From Gammaproteobacteria bacterium (GTDB lineage Bacteria; Pseudomonadota; Gammaproteobacteria; SZUA-140), in the NCBI GenBank assembly GCA_026982145.1, contig JALSHQ010000395.1:1-8126 (forward strand): 8,126 nucleotides of DNA, read 5' to 3'. Every line of letters starts with the position of its first letter. The stretch's first letter is position 1. The translations under genes were made by a program, and so were the position numbers. Shown one piece after another: positions 1 to 5,637 of the stretch. The notes beneath the pieces are model-generated. The model worked only from the letters and a program-made list of their open reading frames with translations. It had not been told where the DNA came from and ran no database searches.

Positions 1-3
1 GGC

Positions 4-828
4 TTAAAAAAATGTTCCGTCGATGGGGGATGATGCGCTGGCAAAACGCTTGCGCGGAATTCGCCCCGCAAGGTAGGCTTCACGCCCTGCTTCCACTGCT
101 TTTTTCATGGCAGATGCCATCAGGATAGGGTTTTCTGCCGCAGCGATCGCGGTGTTCATCAAAACGCCGTCGCAACCCAATTCCATCGCAATGGCCGCAT
201 CGGAGGCGGTGCCGACGCCAGCGTCAACCAAAATTGGCACATTCGCATTTTCAACAATGGTGCGAATGTTGTAGGGGTTGCGAATCCCCAGTCCGGAACC
301 GATCGGTGCGGCCAACGGCATCACCGAAACAGCGCCCATCTCTTCCAGCCGTTTGGCGGCAATCGGGTCATCATTGGTATAAACCATCACCTTAAACCCC
401 TCTTTGACCAGCACTTCGAGCGCCACATAGGTCTGCTGCAGATCGGGGTAGAGGGTCTTTTCATCCCCTAACACTTCGAGCTTGACTAGATTATGGCCAT
501 CAAGCAGTTCACGTGCGAGGCGACAGGTGCGGACTGCATCATCGGCGGTATAGCACATTGCCGTATTCGGCAGCAGGGTGTATTGCTCTGGCGAGATCAC
601 ATCCAATAAATTGGGCTCATCTTTATGCTGCCCAATGTTGGTACGACGCACCGCGACGGTGACGATTTGTGCACCACTGGCTTCCGTGGCAAGCCGAGTC
701 TCTTCAAGGTCGCTGTATTTTCCGCTGCCGGTCAGCAGGCGCGCACTATATTCAACGCCATCAATGACCAAAGAGTCGTTACCTGATTGCGTGGCGGCGC
801 TCTGTGCGCCTGCGGTCGCTGTGCTCAT
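4..828 (-). CDS. thiG: Thiazole synthase ThiG
   Basis: ThiG builds the thiazole phosphate of thiamine in the cytoplasm from 1-deoxy-D-xylulose 5-phosphate, dehydroglycine and sulfur carried on ThiS thiocarboxylate. The 274-residue protein has the family's TIM-barrel landmarks. The Schiff-base lysine is K116 in LVKLEV, the phosphate-binding loop is GSGLG at 177-181, VDAGVGTASDAA lies at 201-212, and the C-terminus is SASSPIDG. RRTN at 61-64 is also typical. Homology begins near residue 20; the preceding stretch is Ala/Ser/Thr-rich and about 10 residues longer than I recall for Pseudomonas ThiG. ATG at 828 has a modest GGGA seven bases upstream. TTG at 771, preceded by AGGTA, is an alternative start giving 255 residues. 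No thiS or TPP riboswitch fits upstream, because tRNA-Met ends 29 bases away. The function is near certain; the start is less so. Confidence 0.96.
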   Translation of the reverse strand: MSTATAGAQSAATQSGNDSLVIDGVEYSARLLTGSGKYSDLEETRLATEASGAQIVTVAVRRTNIGQHKDEPNLLDVISPEQYTLLPNTAMCYTADDAVRTCRLARELLDGHNLVKLEVLGDEKTLYPDLQQTYVALEVLVKEGFKVMVYTNDDPIAAKRLEEMGAVSVMPLAAPIGSGLGIRNPYNIRTIVENANVPILVDAGVGTASDAAIAMELGCDGVLMNTAIAAAENPILMASAMKKAVEAGREAYLAGRIPRKRFASASSPIDGTFF

Positions 829-857
829 ATCCGGGTCCCGAATAACGTTTAAATAGA

Positions 858-934
858 TGGTGGCTATGGGTGGACTTGAACCACCGACTTCAGCATTATG
901 AATGCTGCGCTCTAACCAACTGAGCTACATAGCC
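858..934 (-). tRNA. tRNA-Met (CAT), elongator type
   Basis: The minus strand folds into a full cloverleaf of 77 bases with an encoded 3' CCA at 860-858. The acceptor stem pairs GGCTATG with CATAGCC, followed by A73. The D arm contains AGCTCAGTTGGTTAGAGC. The anticodon stem CAGCA/TGCTG carries the loop TTCATAA with anticodon CAT, and the T arm contains GGTTCAAGTCC. The acceptor stem and overall sequence resemble E. coli elongator tRNA-Met. It is not the initiator, because the 1-72 pair is G-C. It is unlikely to be the lysidine-modified tRNA-Ile2, whose acceptor stem I recall as GGCCCCT. It lies between ychF and thiG with its own promoter-like element upstream. Confidence 0.96.
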
Positions 935-974
935 GCTTTTTGATGATATCGCAACCTGTTGCTGCGAGGGCGCA

Positions 975-980
975 ATTATA
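975..980 (-). promoter_or_regulatory. Probable -10 element of the tRNA-Met (and thiG) promoter
   Basis: A perfect TATAAT on the minus strand lies about 40 bases upstream of the tRNA 5' end. It is followed by TGCGCCC, a GC-rich discriminator of the kind found at stringently controlled stable-RNA promoters. The -35 is poor: TTCCAT at 1004-999 gives an 18-base spacer. A start near 968 would give a short pre-tRNA leader containing the small hairpin GCAAC-AG-GTTGC (962-951). No other promoter is evident between here and thiG. The assignment rests on the -10 and its position. Confidence 0.6.
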
Positions 981-1042
981 CGCCACTATTCTGTCAGAAT
1001 GGAACTATCTAAGGGCATTTTAGGGCTGTTTTTTGCTTTCAA

Positions 1043-2134
1043 TTAAACATTGAAGCGGAAATGAATCACATCGCCATCTTGCACGATGTACTCCTTTCCC
1101 TCAAGCCGCCACTTACCCGCCTCTTTGGCACCTTGCTCACCGTTATTTTCGATAAAATCATCGTATGACACGATTTCCGCACGGATGAAGCCGCGCTCAA
1201 AGTCAGTGTGAATCACGGCTGCCGCTTGGGGTGCAGTCGCCCCAATGCGCACTGTCCAGGCTCGTACCTCTTTCTCGCCGGCGGTGAAATAGGTCTGCAG
1301 ACCGAGCAGTTCATAACCGGCTCGAATCACACGATCCAGCCCCGGTTCTTCCAGCCCCAAATCCGCCATGAACTCGCCCTTCTCTTCATCAGACAGCTCC
1401 GCGATCTCCGCCTCAATCGCCGCACAAACGGCGACCACTACAGCGCCTTCACTCGCAGCACGTTCGCACACCCGATCCAGCCACGGGTTATCGGTAAAGC
1501 CATCATCAGCCACGTTGGCGATATACATTGTCGGTTTGATGGTAAGCAGGTGCAGATCATAGAGTGCTGCACACTGATCAGCATCAAGCCCCATTGAGCG
1601 TACTGGGGCGCTGGTATCAAGATGATCACGCACCTGCTCTAACAACGCCTTTTTTGCAATCGCCTCTTTGTCGCCACTCTTGGTCTGTTTTCCAACGCGG
1701 TAGATCGCCTTTTCAACCGAGTCCAGATCGGCCAGCGCCAATTCAGTATCGATGATTTCGATGTCACGCAGTGGATCAATCTTCCCTTCAACATGAGTAA
1801 TATCGTCATCTTCAAAACAGCGCACGACATGGCCGATGGCATGGGTTTCACGAATATTGGCGAGAAATTTATTGCCCAGCCCTTCCCCCTTTGAAGCGCC
1901 TGCGACCAACCCGGCGATGTCCACAAACTCCATCGTGGTGGGCAGCACTTTCTGTGGGTTTACGATCGCGGCCAGCGCATCCAGACGTGAGTCAGGCATC
2001 GGCACCACCCCCACATTGGGTTCAATAGTACAAAAAGGATAATTGGCCGATTCAATGCCCGCCTGCGTCAAGGCGTTAAAGAGTGTCGATTTACCGACAT
2101 TTGGAAGCCCAACAATACCGCACTTAAATCCCAT
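1043..2134 (-). CDS. ychF: Ribosome-associated ATPase YchF (OLA1/Obg family)
   Basis: YchF is a cytosolic P-loop NTPase of the TRAFAC class that prefers ATP and associates with ribosomes; it is linked to stress responses. The 363 residues equal the E. coli length, and I recall the sequences as closely similar throughout. The P-loop is GLPNVGKS at 9-16. The G3 motif DIAG at 72-75 is followed by Leu where classical GTPases carry the catalytic Gln, a family hallmark. The coiled-coil insertion spans roughly 130-190, and the TGS domain runs from about 278 to the end (QTYFTAGEKEVRAW, then GDVIHFRFNV). The specificity motif reads NVAD at 207-210; E. coli has NVNE, so the usual Glu is Asp here. The ATG has AGGA seven bases upstream. 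It follows pth by 30 bases in the usual pth-ychF pair. No clear terminator is visible after its stop. Confidence 0.98.
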   Translation of the reverse strand: MGFKCGIVGLPNVGKSTLFNALTQAGIESANYPFCTIEPNVGVVPMPDSRLDALAAIVNPQKVLPTTMEFVDIAGLVAGASKGEGLGNKFLANIRETHAIGHVVRCFEDDDITHVEGKIDPLRDIEIIDTELALADLDSVEKAIYRVGKQTKSGDKEAIAKKALLEQVRDHLDTSAPVRSMGLDADQCAALYDLHLLTIKPTMYIANVADDGFTDNPWLDRVCERAASEGAVVVAVCAAIEAEIAELSDEEKGEFMADLGLEEPGLDRVIRAGYELLGLQTYFTAGEKEVRAWTVRIGATAPQAAAVIHTDFERGFIRAEIVSYDDFIENNGEQGAKEAGKWRLEGKEYIVQDGDVIHFRFNV

Positions 2135-2164
2135 GGAGGTGTCCTGTTATGGAAGCCGACTGAA

Positions 2165-2758
2165 TTATGCAGCGGGCTTTTTACTATGCAGGCGGTTCAT
2201 CGCCTTTTCAAAATCGCCATCGAGCAGCTGTGGCAGCACATCCATCGCTTCATCAATCGCATCGAGGATAAGCGCTTGCTCTCGCTTCGATGGATCATCG
2301 AGTACAAAATCAGCCACTTGATCACTCTGCCCCGGATGACCGATCCCGATGCGCAGACGCATAAAATCATTATTACCACCAAAGGCTTTAATGATGTCAC
2401 GCAGGCCGTTATGGCCACCATGACCGCCACCTTTTTTAAAACGCGCCACGCCCGGCGGCAGGTCAAGCTCATCATGCACCACAAGAATCCGCTCCACTGG
2501 GATCTTGTAGTATTTGGCTAGCGAGACCACCGATTGGCCGCAACGGTTCATGTAGGTCGTCGGCTTCAGTAACCAGCCGCGATGACCATCGAGTAACGCC
2601 TTACAAGTCTCACCCAAAAAACGTGACTCAGCCTTGAATGTGCCTCGGCAGCGTTGCGCGTAGGTATCAACTAACCAGAAACCTGCGTTATGCCTTGTCT
2701 TTTCATAAGCGGGGCCTGGATTACCCAGACCCACGATAAGGTCAATATGTGCTGCCAC
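2165..2758 (-). CDS. pth: Peptidyl-tRNA hydrolase
   Basis: Pth cleaves the ester bond of peptidyl-tRNAs released prematurely from ribosomes and so recycles tRNA in the cytoplasm. I place the start at GTG 2758, giving 197 residues (E. coli has 194). AAGGA sits nine bases upstream, and homology begins at once with IDLIVGLGNPG. The catalytic set is complete: N13 and H23 (GLGNPG and TRHNAG), N71 in KPTTYMN, D96 in VVHDELDLP, and N117 in GGHGGHNG. They correspond to E. coli N10, H20, N68, D93 and N114. The open frame runs upstream to 2920, but that part overlaps the rplY tail in another frame and lacks homology, so I exclude it. The gene lies 40 bases after rplY and 30 before ychF, probably in one transcript. 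Confidence 0.97.
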   Translation of the reverse strand: MAAHIDLIVGLGNPGPAYEKTRHNAGFWLVDTYAQRCRGTFKAESRFLGETCKALLDGHRGWLLKPTTYMNRCGQSVVSLAKYYKIPVERILVVHDELDLPPGVARFKKGGGHGGHNGLRDIIKAFGGNNDFMRLRIGIGHPGQSDQVADFVLDDPSKREQALILDAIDEAMDVLPQLLDGDFEKAMNRLHSKKPAA

Positions 2759-2798
2759 AGCTGTCAGTCCTTTTCCAGCAGTAGTAAAACAGTGGTTG

Positions 2799-3449
2799 CT
2801 AAGGCTTAGCCTCTTCGCCTTCATTCTCAGAAGCCGCTGCTGCCTCATCCTCTGCTTCATCTGCATTGGTACCACGAGGCATATGGATAGCTGCCACGGA
2901 AAGATCATGATCTGCACCATGCATCAGCGCCACCAGCTCAGTGCCTTCAGGCAATTTAAGGTCAGAAATATGCAGGGTCTCATCAATATTCAGCGTGGAA
3001 AGGTCCGCTTCGATAAATTCCGGCAGATCTTTTGGCAGACAGCTAATTTCAACATCATTGGCCAAGTGAGAAACAACACCGCCCGCTTTCACACCGGCTG
3101 AAACATTGCCACCAATAAAGTGAAGCGGCACATGCATGCGCAGTTTTTCGTTTTCATTGACGCGCAGCAGGTCTAGATGAACAATGCTGGATTTAAAGGG
3201 GTGGCGCTGCAGATCTTTCAACACCGCTTTTTCTGCTTTGCCAGCGACATTCACCGTCAAAATGTGCGAATAGAACGCTTCGTTCTCTAAGTTATGTACC
3301 AGCGTGTTGTGTTGCAGTGTGAGTGAAACTGCCTCCTGACCACCGCCATAGAGTACCGCTGGCACTTTATTGTCACGACGCAGGCGGCGGCTCGCACCCT
3401 TCCCCTTGTCCTGACGGATTTCTGCATTTAGCTCATAAGTTGAAGCCAT
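2799..3449 (-). CDS. rplY: 50S ribosomal protein L25, long form with CTC domain
   Basis: L25 binds 5S rRNA in the central protuberance of the large subunit. This is the long TL5/CTC form of 216 residues; E. coli L25 has only the N-terminal domain of about 94. The N-terminal 5S-binding domain covers about 1-92, with GKGASRRLRR at 16-25, PAVLYGGG at 30-37 and LKDLQRHPFKSSIVHLDLL at 77-95. The C-terminal beta domain spans about 95-190, and an Ala/Glu-rich acidic tail runs from about 193 to the end. ATG 3449 is clear, with GGAG seven bases upstream. The frame is open farther, to 3527, but that part overlaps the leader and the terminator T-run. A terminator after prs separates it from that gene, so it needs its own promoter or read-through. 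I see no strong -35; TTTATAA at 3484-3478 could be a -10 or part of a leader hairpin. Confidence 0.97.
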   Translation of the reverse strand: MASTYELNAEIRQDKGKGASRRLRRDNKVPAVLYGGGQEAVSLTLQHNTLVHNLENEAFYSHILTVNVAGKAEKAVLKDLQRHPFKSSIVHLDLLRVNENEKLRMHVPLHFIGGNVSAGVKAGGVVSHLANDVEISCLPKDLPEFIEADLSTLNIDETLHISDLKLPEGTELVALMHGADHDLSVAAIHMPRGTNADEAEDEAAAASENEGEEAKP

Positions 3450-3459
3450 TTTGTTTCTC

Positions 3460-3493
3460 CAAAAAATTAACAGGTGCTTATAAAGCTGCCTGT
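3460..3493 (-). promoter_or_regulatory. Leader hairpin followed by a U-tract, just before the rplY ribosome-binding site
   Basis: On the mRNA strand ACAGG (3493-3489) can pair with CCTGT (3474-3470), and inside it GCTT (3486-3483) pairs with AAGC (3479-3476) around a TAT loop. TTAATTTTTT follows immediately, then the GGAG of rplY. This resembles a weak intrinsic terminator or attenuator in the leader. The internal loop is unequal (two bases against one) and the inner stem is AT-rich, so stability is moderate. The TTTATAA within it is alternatively a -10 element. Confidence 0.35.
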
Positions 3494-3527
3494 ACACCGC
3501 CCCCGCGACCTGGCTTGGTGTTTCCAC

Positions 3528-3559
3528 AAAAAAGTCAGTGACGATCGGTTGTCACTGAC
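3528..3559 (-). terminator. Rho-independent terminator downstream of prs
   Basis: On the minus strand GTCAGTGAC (3559-3551) and GTCACTGAC (3542-3534) form a perfect 9-bp stem around an 8-base loop, followed directly by six T (3533-3528). It begins 33 bases after the prs stop codon, in the right orientation to end the lolB-ispE-tRNA-Gln-prs transcript before rplY. Confidence 0.88.
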
Positions 3560-3592
3560 CACAAATTCAAAGTCCTAAAAATTCACTGCTGT

Positions 3593-4531
3593 TTAGTCCA
3601 TATACATGGAGCTAACAGACTCTTCGGCGCTGATGCGGTGCATCGTTTCGGCCAGCATATCAGCCACACTGAGCTGACGAATACGGTCTGACTCACGTGC
3701 GTTTTGCTGCAGCGGAATGGAGTCCGTCACCACCAGCTCATCCAACTCCGAGTTTGAAATACGCGCCACCGCCGTACCCGATAAGATGGGGTGAGTGCAG
3801 TACGCCACCACTTTTGCTGCTCCGTGCTCTTTCAGCACGCGCGCGGCTTCACATAGTGTGCCGGCGGTATCGACCATGTCATCGACCAGAATGCAGGTGC
3901 GGCCGGCGACATCACCGATGATGTTCATCACCTTGGCTTCATTCGGCCCCGGGCGCCTTTTATCCACAATCGCCAAATCAGCACCATCAAGCCTTTTCGC
4001 CAATGCTCGTGCGCGCACGACCCCCCCGACATCCGGTGAAACCACCATCATGTCCAAGTATTTCTGCCGCCAGATATCGCTCAGCAACACCGGCGATGCG
4101 TAAACATTATCTACCGGCATGGTAAAAAACCCCTGGATCTGATCCGCATGGAGGTCAACGGTCAAAACACGATCTACCCCCACCGAGGTGATCATGTCCG
4201 CCACCACCCTCGCGCTAATCGGTACACGTGCTGCGCGTGGCCGCCGGTCTTGACGGGAATAGCCAAAATAGGGAATTACAGCAGTAATACGATACGCTGA
4301 GGAGCGGCGAATGGCATCGGCCATCACCAACAACTCCATTAAGTTATCATTGGTCGGCGCACTGGTGGGCTGCACAATGAAAACATCTTTGCCGCGAACG
4401 TTTTCCATCACCTCAACTGCAACTTCACCGTCGCTAAAGCGGTTGACATTCGCTTTGCCTAGCGGCAAGTGCAGATAGCGTGCAATTGAGAGCGCCAACT
4501 GCGGATGGGCATTGCCAGCAAAAACCATCAT
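3593..4531 (-). CDS. prs: Ribose-phosphate pyrophosphokinase (PRPP synthetase)
   Basis: Prs transfers pyrophosphate from ATP to ribose 5-phosphate to make PRPP for purine, pyrimidine, His, Trp and NAD synthesis. From ATG 4531 the protein has 312 residues, close to the 313-315 usual for class I enzymes. Visible landmarks are FSDGE at 32-36, the ATP-contacting RQDRRPRAARVPISA at 93-107, Mg-binding H128 in DLHADQIQGFF, and the catalytic flexible loop KRRPGPNEAK at 191-200 with K191 and R193. The PRPP loop VDDMVDTAGT lies at 216-225. The start is uncertain. Homology to the usual SKMMVF start extends two residues upstream (SR), the expected initiator is AAT, and ATG 4531 lacks a Shine-Dalgarno. 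An in-frame TTG at 4600 with AGG eight bases upstream would add 23 residues. A terminator follows the gene. Confidence 0.97.
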   Translation of the reverse strand: MMVFAGNAHPQLALSIARYLHLPLGKANVNRFSDGEVAVEVMENVRGKDVFIVQPTSAPTNDNLMELLVMADAIRRSSAYRITAVIPYFGYSRQDRRPRAARVPISARVVADMITSVGVDRVLTVDLHADQIQGFFTMPVDNVYASPVLLSDIWRQKYLDMMVVSPDVGGVVRARALAKRLDGADLAIVDKRRPGPNEAKVMNIIGDVAGRTCILVDDMVDTAGTLCEAARVLKEHGAAKVVAYCTHPILSGTAVARISNSELDELVVTDSIPLQQNARESDRIRQLSVADMLAETMHRISAEESVSSMYMD

Positions 4532-4625
4532 ACGGCTATTAGAGTCATCGTAACCGCTTGATCTGCCGAGCAAACTAAAACGCGATTTGGAATGGCCCAA
4601 GATGTTTACCTATTGGTGGCTGGCG

Positions 4626-4653
4626 CGCCATGGCTAATAAAGCAGCCATGGCG
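4626..4653. repeat. Perfect 10-bp inverted repeat in the prs leader
   Basis: CGCCATGGCT (4626-4635) and AGCCATGGCG (4644-4653) are exact reverse complements separated by 8 bases. Each arm also contains the palindrome GCCATGGC, so the two palindromes are 18 bp apart and read the same on both strands. No T-run follows in the direction of transcription, so it is not a standard terminator. It lies between the tRNA-Gln 3' end and prs, next to a TATAAT at 4661-4656. It could be an RNA processing or leader hairpin, or an operator overlapping a prs start site. Confidence 0.8.
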
Positions 4654-4655
4654 AC

Positions 4656-4661
4656 ATTATA
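4656..4661 (-). promoter_or_regulatory. Possible -10 element of a prs promoter
   Basis: A perfect TATAAT lies three bases after the encoded CCA of tRNA-Gln. Any -35 would fall inside the T arm of the tRNA, where spacers of 16-18 bases give nothing close to TTGACA. A start near 4649 would fall within the adjacent inverted repeat. It may equally be chance in an AT-rich tRNA trailer. Confidence 0.3.
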
Positions 4662-4664
4662 AAA

Positions 4665-4739
4665 TGGCTGGGGCGCCAGGATTCGAACCTGGGTATGCTA
4701 GGATCAAAACCTAGTGCCTAGCCTCTTGGCGACGCCCCA
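4665..4739 (-). tRNA. tRNA-Gln (TTG)
   Basis: The minus strand forms a 75-base cloverleaf with an encoded CCA at 4667-4665. The acceptor stem pairs TGGGGCG with CGCCCCA, giving the weak U1-A72 pair and G73 expected of bacterial tRNA-Gln. The anticodon stem CTAGG/CCTAG carries the loop TTTTGAT with anticodon TTG. The T arm contains GGTTCGAATCC. It lies 30 bases after the ispE stop and upstream of prs, a position I recall as shared with Pseudomonas aeruginosa. With so little space upstream it is probably cut from the operon transcript, or uses a promoter inside the end of ispE. Confidence 0.97.
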
Positions 4740-4769
4740 TTTAATGGCCTGATTCAGACCGTACAACAC

Positions 4770-5636
4770 TTACACTACACCGTAGCAACGATCACCGTTT
4801 AATGGCGACCAGTTCATCCCTTTCGCTACAAATCCTTGCCACGCGCCGGGTAAGGACTCCAGCGCCTGTTGAGCTGCCACTCGATCATCGAACGCTGCAA
4901 ACACACAGGCACCCGTACCACTCATCCTTGCGGGCGCACATTTTAACAGGAAATCCAGCGCCTTAGCTACTGGTGGGAAGCGTTTTTTAACCACTGCTTC
5001 ACACACATTGATCCCCTGCCCTGCAAGAAAGTGCGATATTGTGATGGGATGACAATCGCGTGTCAAATCCGGGGCATTAAAAACCACCTCCGTTGAGACT
5101 TGGCAGTCGGGTGCAACCACCAAATACCACGGCTCCGGTGGTGCCTGCTCTCCCTCCAGCGGCGTTAGCTGCTCACCCACCCCCTCCGCCCAGGCCGCTG
5201 TGCCGCGCACAAAAACAGGCACATCAGCACCCAATTGCAGACCCAGCGTCGCCAGCTCATCAATAGAGAGCCCCAGTTCGCACAATTCATTGAGCGCCAC
5301 CAGTGTCGTGGCGGCATTCGAGCTACCGCCACCCAAGCCGCCACCCATCGGCAAGCGTTTTTCGACCTCAATATCGACACCCTGCGAACAATGGCTGTAT
5401 TGAAAGAGCAATTTAGCCGCACGCACCACAAGGTCTTGCGCCGGTAACACGCCGGCAAGGTCGCTAGTGCGACACACCTTGCCATCATCACGCAGCGTAA
5501 AAGTAAGCTCATCTCCGTAATCAAGAAACTGAAATACAGTCTGCAACTGATGGTAGCCATCGTCTCGACGACCCGTGATGTGCAGAAAAAGGTTGAGTTT
5601 AGCCGGTGCTGGCCAGCGTTTAGCCGTTGCATTCAT
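4770..5636 (-). CDS. ispE: 4-diphosphocytidyl-2-C-methyl-D-erythritol kinase
   Basis: IspE is the GHMP kinase of the methylerythritol phosphate route and phosphorylates CDP-methylerythritol at the 2-hydroxyl with ATP. From ATG 5636 it has 288 residues (E. coli 283). The substrate-binding N-terminus PAPAKLNLFLHITGRRDDGYH at 9-29 includes K13, equivalent to E. coli K10. The glycine-rich ATP loop PMGGGLGGGSSNAA spans 96-109. The catalytic aspartate is D138 in LGADVPVFVRG, and the third GHMP motif is MSGTGACVFA at 238-247. The start codon lies one base after the lolB TGA, and only a weak GGTG precedes it, so translation is probably coupled to lolB. An upstream in-frame start at 5672 overlaps lolB and has no homology. 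Confidence 0.97.
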   Translation of the reverse strand: MNATAKRWPAPAKLNLFLHITGRRDDGYHQLQTVFQFLDYGDELTFTLRDDGKVCRTSDLAGVLPAQDLVVRAAKLLFQYSHCSQGVDIEVEKRLPMGGGLGGGSSNAATTLVALNELCELGLSIDELATLGLQLGADVPVFVRGTAAWAEGVGEQLTPLEGEQAPPEPWYLVVAPDCQVSTEVVFNAPDLTRDCHPITISHFLAGQGINVCEAVVKKRFPPVAKALDFLLKCAPARMSGTGACVFAAFDDRVAAQQALESLPGAWQGFVAKGMNWSPLNGDRCYGVV

Positions 5637-5637
5637 A

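Noticed and set aside
935..1042. An intrinsic terminator between ychF and tRNA-Met
   Set aside because: A T-poor, weakly pairing CTAA/TTAG element is the best found; no stem followed by a U-run is present in the minus direction.
1208..1597. Plus-strand open frame opposite ychF
   Set aside because: It is a complementary-strand shadow of a strongly conserved gene and has no protein-family features.
2759..2920. Upstream extension of the pth reading frame
   Set aside because: It overlaps the rplY tail out of frame and encodes a Met/Arg-rich stretch without family similarity; GTG 2758 with AAGGA fits the normal Pth N-terminus.
3450..3527. Upstream extension of the rplY reading frame
   Set aside because: It would begin next to the terminator T-run after prs; ATG 3449 has a good GGAG and matches the family start.
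4621..4630. The palindrome TGGCGCGCCA as a stand-alone regulatory site
   Set aside because: It is short, GC-rich and largely overlaps the larger inverted repeat, so it is noted only as a competing fold.
858..4739. tRNA genes as integration sites for a mobile element
   Set aside because: No integrase, no repeated tRNA 3' end and no accessory gene lies near either tRNA; both are flanked by housekeeping genes.
5165..5632. Alternative minus-strand frame inside ispE
   Set aside because: It is Cys/Trp/Arg-rich frame-shadow sequence with no motif, while the ispE frame has all GHMP motifs intact.
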